Source of the DNA: Pseudopelagicola sp.
Lineage (GTDB): Bacteria; Pseudomonadota; Alphaproteobacteria; Rhodobacterales; Rhodobacteraceae
DNA: 64,000 nt
NCBI GenBank assembly: GCA_026195905.1
Contig: JAPHRE010000019.1
Coordinates: forward strand, 17,155-81,154
Direction: 5' to 3'
Part shown: positions 45,621-53,936 of the stretch, piece by piece
Layout: every line of letters starts with the position of its first letter
Position numbering within the stretch: the first letter of the stretch is position 1
Program-made: the position numbers and the translations under genes
Notes under the pieces: model-generated
Databases searched by the model: none
What the model saw: only the letters and a program-made list of their open reading frames with translations
What the model was told of the DNA's origin: nothing

Positions 45621-46334
45621 ATGACAGACCGGCAACATCCTTCGGGCGCTCCGTGGCGCAATTTCTATGGTCGCTTCAAGGGCAAAGGCCTGCGCAAGTC
45701 GCAAGAGGCCTATCTAGACGAAGACCTTGCGGCGTTGTCGCCGGGCAAGGTTACGTGGGAGGCCAACCCCGAGCGCGAGACGCTTGATCTTGACGCGCTT
45801 TTCGCGGGTAAGGATGTCTGGCTCGAGGTCGGCTTTGGCGGTGGCGAGCACATGGTGCACCAGGCGATGCACAACCCGGATGTCGGGATCATCGGCTGTG
45901 AGCCTTACATCAACGGCGTTGCGATGCTTCTTGGTAAAATCCGCGAGGCGGGGGCCGAGAATATCCGGGTTCATCCGGGTGATGCGCGCGATATGTTCGA
46001 CGTGTTGCCGGAGGCGAGTATTTCGCGCGCCTTTCTGCTGTATCCCGATCCTTGGCCCAAAAAACGTCATCACCGCCGCCGGTTCGTCACGCCGGAACAT
46101 CTTGAGCCGCTGGCGCGGGTGCTCAAGCGGGGGGCTATTTTTCGGGTCGCGACGGATATTCCCGACTATGTGCGTCAGACGTTGGAGCAGGTGCCCAAGC
46201 ACGGGTTCGAGTGGCTCGCAGAAGGGCCGACGGATTGGCGCGCGCCGTGGGGAGATTGGATCTCGACCCGCTATGAGCAAAAGGCTTTTCGCGAGGGGCG
46301 GGTGCCGCATTACCTCACCTTCCGGCGCAAGTAA
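45621..46334 (+). CDS. trmB: tRNA (guanine-N7-)-methyltransferase
   Basis: A 237-residue class I SAM methyltransferase that makes m7G46 in the tRNA variable loop. SAM motif I is VWLEVGFGGGEHMVHQA (about 61-77). The TrmB signature LLYPDPWPKKRHHRRRFV is at about 138-155, and WISTRYEQKA closes the domain. Start at 45621 behind GGGGG; a longer frame to 45555 is not conserved. Often encoded beside metK in this order, as here with only the BASS gene between. Confidence 0.93.
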   Translation: MTDRQHPSGAPWRNFYGRFKGKGLRKSQEAYLDEDLAALSPGKVTWEANPERETLDLDALFAGKDVWLEVGFGGGEHMVHQAMHNPDVGIIGCEPYINGVAMLLGKIREAGAENIRVHPGDARDMFDVLPEASISRAFLLYPDPWPKKRHHRRRFVTPEHLEPLARVLKRGAIFRVATDIPDYVRQTLEQVPKHGFEWLAEGPTDWRAPWGDWISTRYEQKAFREGRVPHYLTFRRK

Positions 46335-46396
46335 GACGCTTTGCCCGCCCCCGCGGAGGGGCCGGGAAAAGCGGCCCGTCCCGAGGGACAGGCGGC

Positions 46397-46461
46397 AGGG
46401 GCGTTGCCCCTCTTGCCCCTCGCGGGGCAATTCACCCCAAGGTATTTTCGCCAAGAAGAAG
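46397..46461 (+). repeat. Two GC hairpins plus conserved tail: probable Rhodobacterales intergenic element
   Basis: In the 205-base gap after trmB: stem AGGGGC-GTT-GCCCCT (46397-46411), then TTGCCCC-TCGC-GGGGCAA (46413-46430), then the tail TTCACCCCAAGGTATTTTCG ending CCAAGAAGAAG. From memory, such GGGGC/GCCCC hairpins with a CCCC...GGTATTTT..GCCA.GAAGAAG tail occur many times between genes in Rhodobacteraceae. Only one copy is in this window. Confidence 0.55.
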
Positions 46462-46539
46462 CTATGGGTCTCCTGTGGCATGGACGGCTCGGTGGTGTTG
46501 CGGTAACAGCTTGGGGCAAGCGCAAAAGAGGAATTGCCC

Positions 46540-47892
46540 ATGTCCGCACACGGCCCCCCCATCCCGATGACCTCAAGCCCTTGTGGCCCGCTTCAGGGCG
46601 AGGCGCATGTGCCGGGGGATAAGTCGATCTCGCATCGTGCGCTATTGTTCGGCGCGATGGCTGTGGGTGAGACGAAGATCACCGGGCTTCTTGAGGGCGA
46701 AGACGTGTTGGATACGGGCAAGGCGATGCGGGCTTTTGGGGCCGAGGTCATGCGCGATGAGGCGGGCGTGTGGCATGTGCATGGTGTTGGCGTCGGTGGG
46801 TTTTCGGAGCCTGACACTGTCATTGATTGCGGCAATTCCGGCACCGGCGTGCGTCTCATCATGGGAGCGATGGCGACCACGGGGATCAGCGCGACCTTTA
46901 CCGGCGATGCCTCGCTCAACAAACGGCCTATGGCGCGGGTTACGGATCCGATTGCGCTTTTCGGGGCGCGGGCGGTGGGGCGCTCCGGGGGGCGGTTGCC
47001 GATGACCATCGTGGGGGCGCAAAGCCCTGTGCCGGTGCGCTATGAGGTGCCGATGCCTTCGGCGCAGGTCAAGTCGGCGGTGCTTCTTGCCGGGTTGAAT
47101 GCGCCGGGCAAGACCGTTGTGATCGAAAAGGAAGCGACGCGCGACCATACCGAGCGGATGTTGGCGGGGTTCGGGGCCGAGATTGTGACCGAGGTGACGC
47201 AAGAGGGCCGTGTTATCACGCTGACCGGACAGCCGGAGTTGCAGCCGCAGACCATCGTTGTGCCGCGTGATCCCTCAAGCGCGGCCTTTCCGGTTTGCGC
47301 GGCGCTCATCGTGCCGGGGTCGGATGTGCTTGTGCCCAATATCGGGTTGAACCCCACGCGGGCAGGTTTGTTCACCACGCTCAAGGAGATGGGCGCGGAT
47401 CTCAGCTATGAAAACCTGCGCGAAGAGGGCGGCGAGCCGGTGGCCGATCTGCGGGCGCAGTTTTCGCCCAACCTCAAGGGGATCGAGGTTGATCCGGCGC
47501 GGGCGGCGAGCATGATTGACGAATATCCGGTTCTGTCGGTGGTTGCGGGGTTTGCCCAAGGTGACACGGTGATGCGGGGGGTGAAGGAGTTGCGGGTCAA
47601 GGAGAGCGACCGGATTGATGCGATGGCCAAGGGGCTTCGGCTCAACGGCGTTGAGGTCGAGGAGGGCGAGGATTGGTGGATCGTCAAGGGCCGCGGACAT
47701 GGCAATGTGCCGGGCGGCGCGACCTGTGAGAGCCACCTCGATCACCGGATCGCCATGTCCTTCATGATTATGGGAATGGCGGCGCAGAAGCCGGTCAGCG
47801 TTGACGATGGCGGGCCGATTGCGACCTCCTTTCCGATCTTCGAGACGCTTATGGGCGGGCTTGGCGCGACCCTGACGCAAGGGGGCGCGTGA
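46540..47892 (+). CDS. aroA: 3-phosphoshikimate 1-carboxyvinyltransferase (EPSP synthase), class II
   Basis: A 450-residue enzyme of the shikimate pathway. Landmarks: [60 protein letters not shown] and the closing [15 protein letters not shown]. The overall pattern is that of the class II (CP4-like) group, but the PEP-site stretch reads GNSGTG with Gly where the tolerant CP4 enzyme has Ala, so glyphosate sensitivity would be expected (inference). ATG 46540 has AGAGGA seven bases upstream. Its stop shares bases with the cmk start (TGATG). Confidence 0.96.
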   Translation: MSAHGPPIPMTSSPCGPLQGEAHVPGDKSISHRALLFGAMAVGETKITGLLEGEDVLDTGKAMRAFGAEVMRDEAGVWHVHGVGVGGFSEPDTVIDCGNSGTGVRLIMGAMATTGISATFTGDASLNKRPMARVTDPIALFGARAVGRSGGRLPMTIVGAQSPVPVRYEVPMPSAQVKSAVLLAGLNAPGKTVVIEKEATRDHTERMLAGFGAEIVTEVTQEGRVITLTGQPELQPQTIVVPRDPSSAAFPVCAALIVPGSDVLVPNIGLNPTRAGLFTTLKEMGADLSYENLREEGGEPVADLRAQFSPNLKGIEVDPARAASMIDEYPVLSVVAGFAQGDTVMRGVKELRVKESDRIDAMAKGLRLNGVEVEEGEDWWIVKGRGHGNVPGGATCESHLDHRIAMSFMIMGMAAQKPVSVDDGGPIATSFPIFETLMGGLGATLTQGGA

Positions 47893-48503
47893 TGGCGTTT
47901 ACGATTGCGATTGATGGGCCGGCAGCAGCGGGCAAAGGCACGGTCTCGAAGGCGGTCGCGGCGCATTTCGGCTTTGCGCATCTGGATACGGGGCTGCTTT
48001 ATCGTGCGGTTGGTGCGAAGGTCCTTGCCGGGGTTGAGCCGGTAGAGGCAGCAAAAAGCCTTTTGGCACAAGACCTTGAAAGAAATGACTTGCGGGCGCC
48101 GGAGGTTGCGCAGGCGGCGAGCAAAGTCGCTGCGCTTGGCGAGGTGCGGGCGGCGTTGGTTGATTTTCAGCGCGCCTTTGCGCGGCGGTCGGGCGGTGCG
48201 GTGCTGGATGGGCGCGATATCGGGACGGTGATTTGTCCCGATGCGGAGGCCAAAATTTTTGTCACCGCGAGCGCCGAAGTGCGGGCCGAGCGGCGCTATC
48301 TTGAGGATGTCAGCAAGGGGCATGAGACCAGTCGCGAGGCGGTTCTGGCGGATGTGAAAGAGCGCGATGCGCGGGATATGGAACGCGCCGAAGCGCCTTT
48401 GAAACCGGCTGCGGACGCGGTTGTGATCGACACCAGCACTTTGAGCATTGAAGAGGCGATTGCACAGGCGATTGCCGCGATCGAGGCCCGCCACAAAGCC
48501 TAG
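47892..48503 (+). CDS. cmk: Cytidylate kinase
   Basis: A 203-residue nucleoside monophosphate kinase phosphorylating CMP and dCMP. The P-loop is [11 protein letters not shown] (about 7-17), followed by [11 protein letters not shown] (CMP site) and [15 protein letters not shown], with the LID region [20 protein letters not shown]. It starts within the aroA stop. In related genomes rpsA commonly follows cmk; here a repeat, a predicted Zur site and two genes lie between. Confidence 0.94.
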   Translation: MAFTIAIDGPAAAGKGTVSKAVAAHFGFAHLDTGLLYRAVGAKVLAGVEPVEAAKSLLAQDLERNDLRAPEVAQAASKVAALGEVRAALVDFQRAFARRSGGAVLDGRDIGTVICPDAEAKIFVTASAEVRAERRYLEDVSKGHETSREAVLADVKERDARDMERAEAPLKPAADAVVIDTSTLSIEEAIAQAIAAIEARHKA

Positions 48504-48531
48504 ACGACGCCCTTTCCGGCGGCGAAAACAA

Positions 48532-48581
48532 GGGTCTGTATCGCGTCGGTATTACGTCGGTATTGCGTCGGTGCGGATTTT
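48532..48581. repeat. Copy B of the dispersed 4 x 11-bp repeat
   Basis: Units GGTCTGTATCG, CGTCGGTATTA, CGTCGGTATTG and CGTCGGTGCGG at 48533-48576, identical to copy A except two bases in unit 2. Flanks GCGGCGAAAA on the left and TTTTGCGCCGC on the right form an imperfect inverted pair. It lies 29 bases after the cmk stop and about 45 bases before the predicted Zur site, reading in the direction of transcription. Confidence 0.85.
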
Positions 48582-48621
48582 GCGCCGCTGGGGCTTGTCT
48601 CTGGGTTTTGGATATGGTTGT

Positions 48622-48639
48622 TATGTTATAACATATAAT
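48622..48639 (+). promoter_or_regulatory. Predicted Zur operator overlapping the -10 box of the COG0523 gene
   Basis: TATGTTATAACATA at 48622-48635 is a perfect 14-base palindrome containing the TGTTAT/ATAACA half-sites of Zur boxes. It overlaps a consensus -10 TATAAT (48634-48639), 20 bases before the start codon of a COG0523 GTPase, the gene class most often controlled by Zur. Binding here would block transcription when zinc is sufficient. Confidence 0.7.
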
Positions 48640-48658
48640 TCCAAAACGGAGACAAACC

Positions 48659-49861
48659 ATGACTGACGCGCGGCTTCCGGTAACGGTCTTGTCGGGGTTC
48701 CTTGGTGCGGGCAAAACCACGCTTCTCAATCACGTCTTGCAGAACCGAGAGGGGCGCAAGGTTGCGGTGATCGTCAATGATATGAGCGAGGTCAATATCG
48801 ACGCCGATCTCGTGCGCGAGGATGGCGCGCTGTCGCATCTTGATGAAAAGCTCGTGGAGATGACCAACGGCTGTATCTGCTGCACGCTGCGCGACGATCT
48901 ATTGGTGGAGGTGCGCCGTTTGGCCGAGGCGGGGCGGTTCGATGCCCTATTGATCGAGAGCACCGGCATTGCCGAGCCGCTTCCGGTTGCGGCGACGTTT
49001 GATTTCCGCGACGAGGCGGGGCAGAGCCTTTCGGATATTGCGCGGCTTGATACGATGGTCACGGTCGTGGATGCGATCAACCTTTTGAAGGATTTCAGCA
49101 GTCATGATTTCCTTGGCGACCGGGGCGAGAGTCTTGGGCCGGAGGATGAGCGGACGCTTGTGGACCTGCTGACCGATCAGATCGAGTTTGCCAATGTCAT
49201 CGTCCTCAACAAGGCGCGGGATGCGGGGGAGATCAAGGTTGATGCGGCGCGCACGATCATCAAGGCGCTGAACCCGGATGCAACGGTGATCCTTGCCGAT
49301 CATGGCGTTGTCGAGACGGGCGACATTCTTGAGACGGGCCTGTTTGATTTTGATCGCGCGCAGGAGCATCCGCTCTGGGCCAAAGAACTATATGGGTTTG
49401 AACACCACACGCCGGAAACCGATGAATACGGGATTTCATCCTTTGTCTATCGCGCGCGACGCCCGTTTGATCCGGTCAAAATACATGCGGTGCTCAATGG
49501 CGGTCTTCCGGGAGTGATCCGGGCCAAGGGGCATTTCTGGATCGCGACACGGCCCGATTGGGCGGCGGAGTTTTCGCTTGCCGGGGCGGTGTCGATGGTG
49601 CGGCCCCTCGGGCGATGGTGGTCGGGGGTGCCAGAGCGGTTCTGGCCAACGCATCCGGGAGCAGAGGCCGAGCGCCTGCGCAATTGGCAAGAGCCTTGGG
49701 GCGACCGGCGGCAAGAGGTTGTGTTTATCGGCACCGGGTTTGACCGGGCCGGGATTGAAGCGCGGCTTGATGCCTGTCTTGTTGAAGAGAGCGATTTCAG
49801 GCCAGACCGCTGGGTCGGGATGCGCGATCCGTTTCCGAGCTGGGGGCGGGAGGCGGCCTGA
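48659..49861 (+). CDS. COG0523 (CobW-like) GTPase, predicted zinc metallochaperone
   Basis: A 400-residue G3E-family GTPase. Walker A is [15 protein letters not shown] (about 13-27), the metal-binding signature is [10 protein letters not shown] (about 71-80), switch II is [12 protein letters not shown], and the CobW C-terminal domain covers about 260-390. The base-recognition motif reads VLNKARD in place of the usual NKxD. The upstream Zur-like palindrome, not cobalamin genes, argues for a ZigA/ZagA-type role in zinc supply. It overlaps the next small gene at TGATG. Confidence 0.85.
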   Translation: MTDARLPVTVLSGFLGAGKTTLLNHVLQNREGRKVAVIVNDMSEVNIDADLVREDGALSHLDEKLVEMTNGCICCTLRDDLLVEVRRLAEAGRFDALLIESTGIAEPLPVAATFDFRDEAGQSLSDIARLDTMVTVVDAINLLKDFSSHDFLGDRGESLGPEDERTLVDLLTDQIEFANVIVLNKARDAGEIKVDAARTIIKALNPDATVILADHGVVETGDILETGLFDFDRAQEHPLWAKELYGFEHHTPETDEYGISSFVYRARRPFDPVKIHAVLNGGLPGVIRAKGHFWIATRPDWAAEFSLAGAVSMVRPLGRWWSGVPERFWPTHPGAEAERLRNWQEPWGDRRQEVVFIGTGFDRAGIEARLDACLVEESDFRPDRWVGMRDPFPSWGREAA

Positions 49862-50121
49862 TGACGCGGCGCAATCTTCGAGCCGGGACAGTGCGGCGGC
49901 GGGCGGGCAATCCAATGCGGGAGTTTGATGCGCTTCCGCCGCCGCTTCGGGCATGGCTGCGCGAGGCGGCCCTGCCTTGGAGCGCGAAATCGGCGCTGCG
50001 CATCTGGCGGCAGGCGCGCCGCGACGGCGACACGCAGGCGGCGCTGCGGCGCCTTGCGGCGGTCGAGGCGGGAATGCTTGCGCGGGAAGGTCAGATGGGG
50101 AGCCGGGGCGAATCTGGTTGA
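49861..50121 (+). CDS. Small basic protein, DUF6525-like
   Basis: An 86-residue Arg/Ala-rich protein with NLRAGTVRRRAGNPMREFDALP followed by LRAWLREAALPWSAKSALRIW. I recall this pattern as a small family restricted to Rhodobacterales (DUF6525), without known function. Its ATG overlaps the COG0523 stop, so both should share the Zur-type promoter, suggesting a link to zinc limitation. The stop codon overlaps a candidate rpsA promoter. Confidence 0.72.
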   Translation: MTRRNLRAGTVRRRAGNPMREFDALPPPLRAWLREAALPWSAKSALRIWRQARRDGDTQAALRRLAAVEAGMLAREGQMGSRGESG

Positions 50122-50146
50122 TTTCCCTTGCTGCGCGCCTTATAGA
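50118..50146 (+). promoter_or_regulatory. Candidate sigma70 promoter for rpsA
   Basis: TTGATT (50118-50123), a 17-base spacer and TATAGA (50141-50146). It overlaps the stop codon of the preceding gene and lies upstream of the leader hairpin at 50193-50223. Confidence 0.5.
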
Positions 50147-50192
50147 GCGCCTGTCGACAAGGCGAGTAGCGCCATAAAACAATGAGATGAGC

Positions 50193-50223
50193 AGGGTCGG
50201 GCACTACCGGCCCTCTTTGTTTT
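50193..50223 (+). terminator. Terminator-like hairpin in the rpsA leader
   Basis: Stem AGGGTCGG / CCGGCCCT (one G-T pair), loop GCACTA, tail CTTTGTTTT. It may end the COG0523 unit, or act as an attenuator if the promoter at 50118-50146 is used for rpsA. Confidence 0.6.
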
Positions 50224-50317
50224 ACGTGATGGGCGCGACGGCTGACCAACGAAATCCAAGACCGGCGGAGACAACCGCACGGCCAGAAAAAGCACTTTGT
50301 GAAGGAAAAGACGCCAC

Positions 50318-51994
50318 ATGGCTAACACAACTATGGAGGAATTCGAAGCCCTCCTTAATGAAAGCTTCGAAATGGACACGCCGACTGAAGGGTCGGTTGT
50401 CAAAGGTAAGGTCATCGCAATTGAAGCGGGCCAAGCCATCATCGACGTAGGCTACAAGATGGAAGGCCGCGTTGATCTTAAAGAATTCGCAAATCCTGGT
50501 GAAGCCCCCGAAATCGCCGTTGGCGACGAGGTTGAAGTGTTCCTGCGTGCTGCAGAGAACGCGCGTGGCGAAGCCGTGATTTCCCGCGAGATGGCCCGCC
50601 GCGAAGAGGCATGGGACCGTCTTGAAAAAGCATACGCAGACGACGCCCGCGTCGAAGGCGCGATCTTTGGCCGTGTCAAAGGCGGCTTTACCGTCGACCT
50701 CGGCGGCGCTGTGGCCTTCCTGCCCGGCAGCCAGGTTGACGTGCGCCCCGTGCGCGACGCAGGCCCGCTCATGGGTCTCAAGCAGCCGTTCCAGATTCTC
50801 AAGATGGACCGTCGCCGTGGCAACATCGTTGTGTCGCGCCGCGCCATCCTTGAAGAGTCGCGTGCCGAGCAGCGTGCCGAGGTCATCGCGAACCTCACCG
50901 AGGGTCAGGCCGTGGACGGCGTTGTCAAGAACATCACCGAATATGGTGCGTTCGTGGATCTTGGCGGTGTGGATGGTCTTCTCCACGTCACCGACATGGC
51001 ATGGCGCCGTGTGAACCACCCGTCGGAAATCCTGTCGATCGGCGAAACCGTCAAGGTTCAGGTCATCAAGATCAACAAAGAAACCCACCGCATCAGCCTT
51101 GGCATGAAGCAGCTTCAGGAAGATCCGTGGGATCTTGTGGCGGCGAAATATCCGCTTGAGACCGTGCACACGGGCCGCGTCACCAACATCACCGATTACG
51201 GTGCATTTGTTGAGCTGGAGCCGGGTGTCGAGGGTCTTGTTCACGTTTCGGAAATGTCCTGGACCAAGAAGAACGTGCACCCCGGCAAAATCGTGTCCAC
51301 CTCGCAAGAGGTTGAGGTCATGGTTCTCGAAATTGATCCGGCCAAACGCCGCGTGTCGCTTGGCCTCAAGCAGACCATGCGCAACCCGTGGGAAGTCTTT
51401 GCAGAGACCCACCCGGAAGGCACCGAGGTCGAAGGCGAAGTCAAGAACATCACCGAATTCGGTCTGTTCATTGGTCTCGAAGGCGAGATCGACGGCATGG
51501 TTCACCTCTCCGACATTTCGTGGGACGAGCGCGGCGAAGATGCGATCCAGAGCTACAAAAAGGGCGATGTCGTCCAGGCCGTGGTTTCGGAAGTCGATGT
51601 CGACAAAGAGCGCATCTCGCTCTCGATCAAGGCGCTTGGCGGCGACAAGTTCGCAGAAGCCGTTGGCGGCGTGAAGCGTGGCTCGATCGTGACTGTGGAA
51701 GTGACCGCAATCGAAGATGGCGGCATCGAGGTCGAATACGAAGGCATGAAATCGTTCATCCGTCGGTCCGATCTGTCGCGTGACCGTGCCGATCAGCGCC
51801 CCGAGCGTTTCTCGGTTGGTGACAAGGTTGATGTGCGCGTGACCAACGTGGACAGCAAGACCCGTCGTCTTGGCCTGTCGATCAAGGCACGTGAGATCGC
51901 GGAAGAGAAAGAGGCCGTCGAACAGTATGGCTCCTCTGCTTCCGGTGCATCGCTCGGCGATATCCTTGGCGCAGCGCTCAAGGGCGACGAGTAA
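50318..51994 (+). CDS. rpsA: 30S ribosomal protein S1
   Basis: A 558-residue protein with six S1 OB-fold repeats, roughly at 20-90, 107-173, 193-262, 279-348, 366-434 and 452-520. The repeats are seen as VVKNITEYGAFVDLGGVDGLLHVTDM, VTNITDYGAFVELEPGVEGLVHVSEM and VKNITEFGLFIGLEGEIDGMVHLSDI-type segments. S1 unwinds and holds mRNA on the small subunit. The leader of almost 200 bases contains a hairpin and GAAGGA before the ATG. A strong terminator follows. Confidence 0.97.
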   Translation: MANTTMEEFEALLNESFEMDTPTEGSVVKGKVIAIEAGQAIIDVGYKMEGRVDLKEFANPGEAPEIAVGDEVEVFLRAAENARGEAVISREMARREEAWDRLEKAYADDARVEGAIFGRVKGGFTVDLGGAVAFLPGSQVDVRPVRDAGPLMGLKQPFQILKMDRRRGNIVVSRRAILEESRAEQRAEVIANLTEGQAVDGVVKNITEYGAFVDLGGVDGLLHVTDMAWRRVNHPSEILSIGETVKVQVIKINKETHRISLGMKQLQEDPWDLVAAKYPLETVHTGRVTNITDYGAFVELEPGVEGLVHVSEMSWTKKNVHPGKIVSTSQEVEVMVLEIDPAKRRVSLGLKQTMRNPWEVFAETHPEGTEVEGEVKNITEFGLFIGLEGEIDGMVHLSDISWDERGEDAIQSYKKGDVVQAVVSEVDVDKERISLSIKALGGDKFAEAVGGVKRGSIVTVEVTAIEDGGIEVEYEGMKSFIRRSDLSRDRADQRPERFSVGDKVDVRVTNVDSKTRRLGLSIKAREIAEEKEAVEQYGSSASGASLGDILGAALKGDE

Positions 51995-52025
51995 GCCAAC
52001 CGCCGGAAACGGCCTTGAAATCAGG

Positions 52026-52056
52026 AACGGCCCCGTACTGCGCGGGGCCGTTTTTT
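52026..52056 (+). terminator. Rho-independent terminator after rpsA
   Basis: A nine-base perfect stem ACGGCCCCG / CGGGGCCGT with loop TACTGCG and six T. Confidence 0.9.
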
Positions 52057-52112
52057 CATGTCCAACGCCCGCCAGCGCGACCGTAGCGTCGCATCAGAAC
52101 GGAGAGAGGGAT

Positions 52113-52304
52113 ATGAGTTGGAAGACGGTATTGATTACGGGGCCGCGCGCGGCATCGGATCAGCGTCGGATGGCGGTTTGAAAGCACAGGGGGCGGGCTT
52201 CCGGCGCTACGGCGTTAACCATTGTGGCGAGAATGAGGCGCTTTTCTTATTCCGAATCAATGGCTTCTCTGCGCTGCGGCGGAGATGTTCTTGTTAATTA
52301 TGCG
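52113..52304 (+). pseudogene. Decayed short-chain dehydrogenase/reductase remnant
   Basis: From ATG 52113 (ribosome binding site GGAGAGAGGG) the frame reads MSWKTVLITG. The continuation AARGIGSAS is found one frame over from 52142, as if a single base had been lost near 52140. Joined, it gives the SDR cofactor motif TGAARGIG. KAQGA follows, and DVLVNYA at 52284-52304 resembles the later DVLVNNAG motif, but only about 44 codons away instead of the usual 60 or more. The rest of the gene is absent. This explains most of the 470-base gap between rpsA and ihfB. Confidence 0.6.
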
Positions 52305-52467
52305 CCAACCAATCCAAAAAACGGGCATGAAACACGGGCGAATCCGGGGATTTTTGCCGAAATTTCCGGCCTCGGGGCGCGTATCTGTTTCCGTTTCGCC
52401 GGATTGTTCCTATAGTCGGGGCGATGCTCGCGTCAAAGACTTGCACGCCCAGGGAGAGACCAGACCG
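52305..52467 (+). other. Non-coding stretch before ihfB
   Basis: No gene is visible. It contains a -10-like TATAGT at 52411-52416 with only a weak -35 candidate about 17 bases upstream, and GGGAGAGAC before the ihfB start. It presumably holds the ihfB promoter. Confidence 0.35.
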
Positions 52468-52749
52468 ATGATACGTTCGGAACTCATACAGAAAATCGCC
52501 GATGACAATCCGCGCCTTTACCAAAGGGATGTCGAGCGTATCGTGAACACGATCTTTGAAGAAATCATCGACGCTATGGCACGTGGGGACCGGGTCGAGC
52601 TTCGGGGCTTTGGCGCCTTCTCGGTCAAGAAACGCGACGCACGTGTCGGGCGCAACCCGCGCACGGGCGAAACCGTTCAGGTCGAGGAAAAGCACGTGCC
52701 TTTCTTCAAGACCGGCAAGCTCTTGCGTGATCGTCTCAACGGGAAGTAA
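52468..52749 (+). CDS. ihfB: Integration host factor subunit beta
   Basis: A 93-residue HU/IHF-family DNA-bending protein. It opens [26 protein letters not shown], has [13 protein letters not shown] and the DNA-intercalating arm [24 protein letters not shown] with its Pro tip. The start of the beta subunit (SELI-x-K) and the position after rpsA support ihfB over HU. It pairs with IhfA encoded elsewhere. The LapA-domain gene follows after three bases. Confidence 0.94.
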   Translation: MIRSELIQKIADDNPRLYQRDVERIVNTIFEEIIDAMARGDRVELRGFGAFSVKKRDARVGRNPRTGETVQVEEKHVPFFKTGKLLRDRLNGK

Positions 52750-52752
52750 CCC

Positions 52753-53103
52753 ATGCGCTATATTCGCTATGCTTTTCTTGCCGCTTTAGCGGTTGTTCTT
52801 ATTGCCGTGGCTATGGCCAACCGGGGCTTTGTCACGCTCAGCCTTTTGCCGGGTGCGCTGGCGGACCTGACGGGGTTTAGTTGGTCCTTGGGACTGCCGC
52901 TTTATGTGGTGATTTTTGCCAGCATTGCCGCAGGGGTTTTGATCGGCTTCATTTGGGAATGGCTTCGTGAACATAAGATTCGCGCGGCAGGGAGCCAGAT
53001 GCAGCGCGAACTCAAGAAGACCAAGCGCGAGATGCGCCGCATCAAGGGCAGCGAAGGCAAGCCGCAAGATGAGGTTCTTGCGATCCTTGACGAGGCGAGC
53101 TGA
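52753..53103 (+). CDS. LapA-domain (DUF1049) membrane protein
   Basis: A 116-residue protein with two membrane helices (about 5-22 and 48-70) and a cytoplasmic coiled-coil tail (about 74-105, KIRAAGSQMQRELKKTKREMRRIK). This is the layout of LapA/YciS, which helps control lipopolysaccharide synthesis in enterics; the E. coli lapA is also near ihfB and rpsA, which supports the call. It lies three bases after ihfB in one transcript, followed by trpF. Confidence 0.85.
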   Translation: MRYIRYAFLAALAVVLIAVAMANRGFVTLSLLPGALADLTGFSWSLGLPLYVVIFASIAAGVLIGFIWEWLREHKIRAAGSQMQRELKKTKREMRRIKGSEGKPQDEVLAILDEAS

Positions 53104-53146
53104 GACGGTTCGCGCCCTCTGCGCAGCGGGCAGGTAGAAAACCGAC

Positions 53147-53818
53147 ATGGATATCCGAGTCAAGATTTGCGGGCTGAAAGAGCCTGAGCATGTGGTGGCT
53201 GCTGCTGAGGCGGGGGCGGCCTATGTCGGGCTTGTGTTTTTTGAGAAATCCCCGCGATACGTCGCGCCCGATGTGGCGCGCGATTTGGCGTTGGCGGCTC
53301 CGGTTGGCCTTGCCAAGGTGGCACTTGTGGTCAATGGCGACGATGGGTTTCTAGATCATCTGGTCGAGACGGTGCCGCTTGATATGTTGCAGCTTCACGG
53401 CAACGAAAGCCCCGCACGCGTGGCGGAGATCCGGGCGCGCTATGGCTTGCCAGTCATGAAGGCGGTGGGGATTGCCGAAGAGGCCGACCTCGCGGCGCTT
53501 CAGACCTATGGCGCGGTGGCGGATCAGTTGTTGGTCGATGCCAAGCCGCCAAAAGGGGCCGTGTTGCCGGGGGGCAATGGGCTGGCGTTTGATTGGCGGT
53601 TGGTGAACCGGAAATACTGGCCCTGTCCGTGGATGTTGGCCGGGGGGCTTACGCCCGAGAACGTGGCCGAGGCGGTGCGGATGACCGGGGCGCGGCAGGT
53701 TGATGTCTCGTCCGGTGTTGAAAGCGCGCCGGGGGTCAAGGAGGTCCGTCTCATCCGGGCGTTTGTTGCGGCGGCCACGGGCGCGGGCGCAGAGGCTGCG
53801 GTGCCGAAGCTGCGTTAG
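53147..53818 (+). CDS. trpF: Phosphoribosylanthranilate isomerase
   Basis: A 223-residue TIM-barrel enzyme of tryptophan synthesis. [16 protein letters not shown] contains the catalytic Cys near residue 8. [12 protein letters not shown] and [17 protein letters not shown] segments follow, and the catalytic Asp and phosphate-binding loops are in [10 protein letters not shown] and [28 protein letters not shown]. It is followed 118 bases downstream by trpB; trpA is encoded about 7 kb away on the other strand. Confidence 0.95.
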   Translation: MDIRVKICGLKEPEHVVAAAEAGAAYVGLVFFEKSPRYVAPDVARDLALAAPVGLAKVALVVNGDDGFLDHLVETVPLDMLQLHGNESPARVAEIRARYGLPVMKAVGIAEEADLAALQTYGAVADQLLVDAKPPKGAVLPGGNGLAFDWRLVNRKYWPCPWMLAGGLTPENVAEAVRMTGARQVDVSSGVESAPGVKEVRLIRAFVAAATGAGAEAAVPKLR

Positions 53819-53936
53819 GCGACCTTTCGAAACACCTTGCGGCGCAGGCCGCGACAGGGGCTTTGGTCCGGTTTCAGCTTGCCCTGTCAGGAAGTGCGTT
53901 CTAGGTAATGTGAACGCGCAGGAGAAGGGCGACCCA

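Noticed and set aside
48659..49861. Cobalamin biosynthesis CobW
   Set aside because: No cobalamin genes or B12 riboswitch nearby; the Zur-like operator favours a zinc role.
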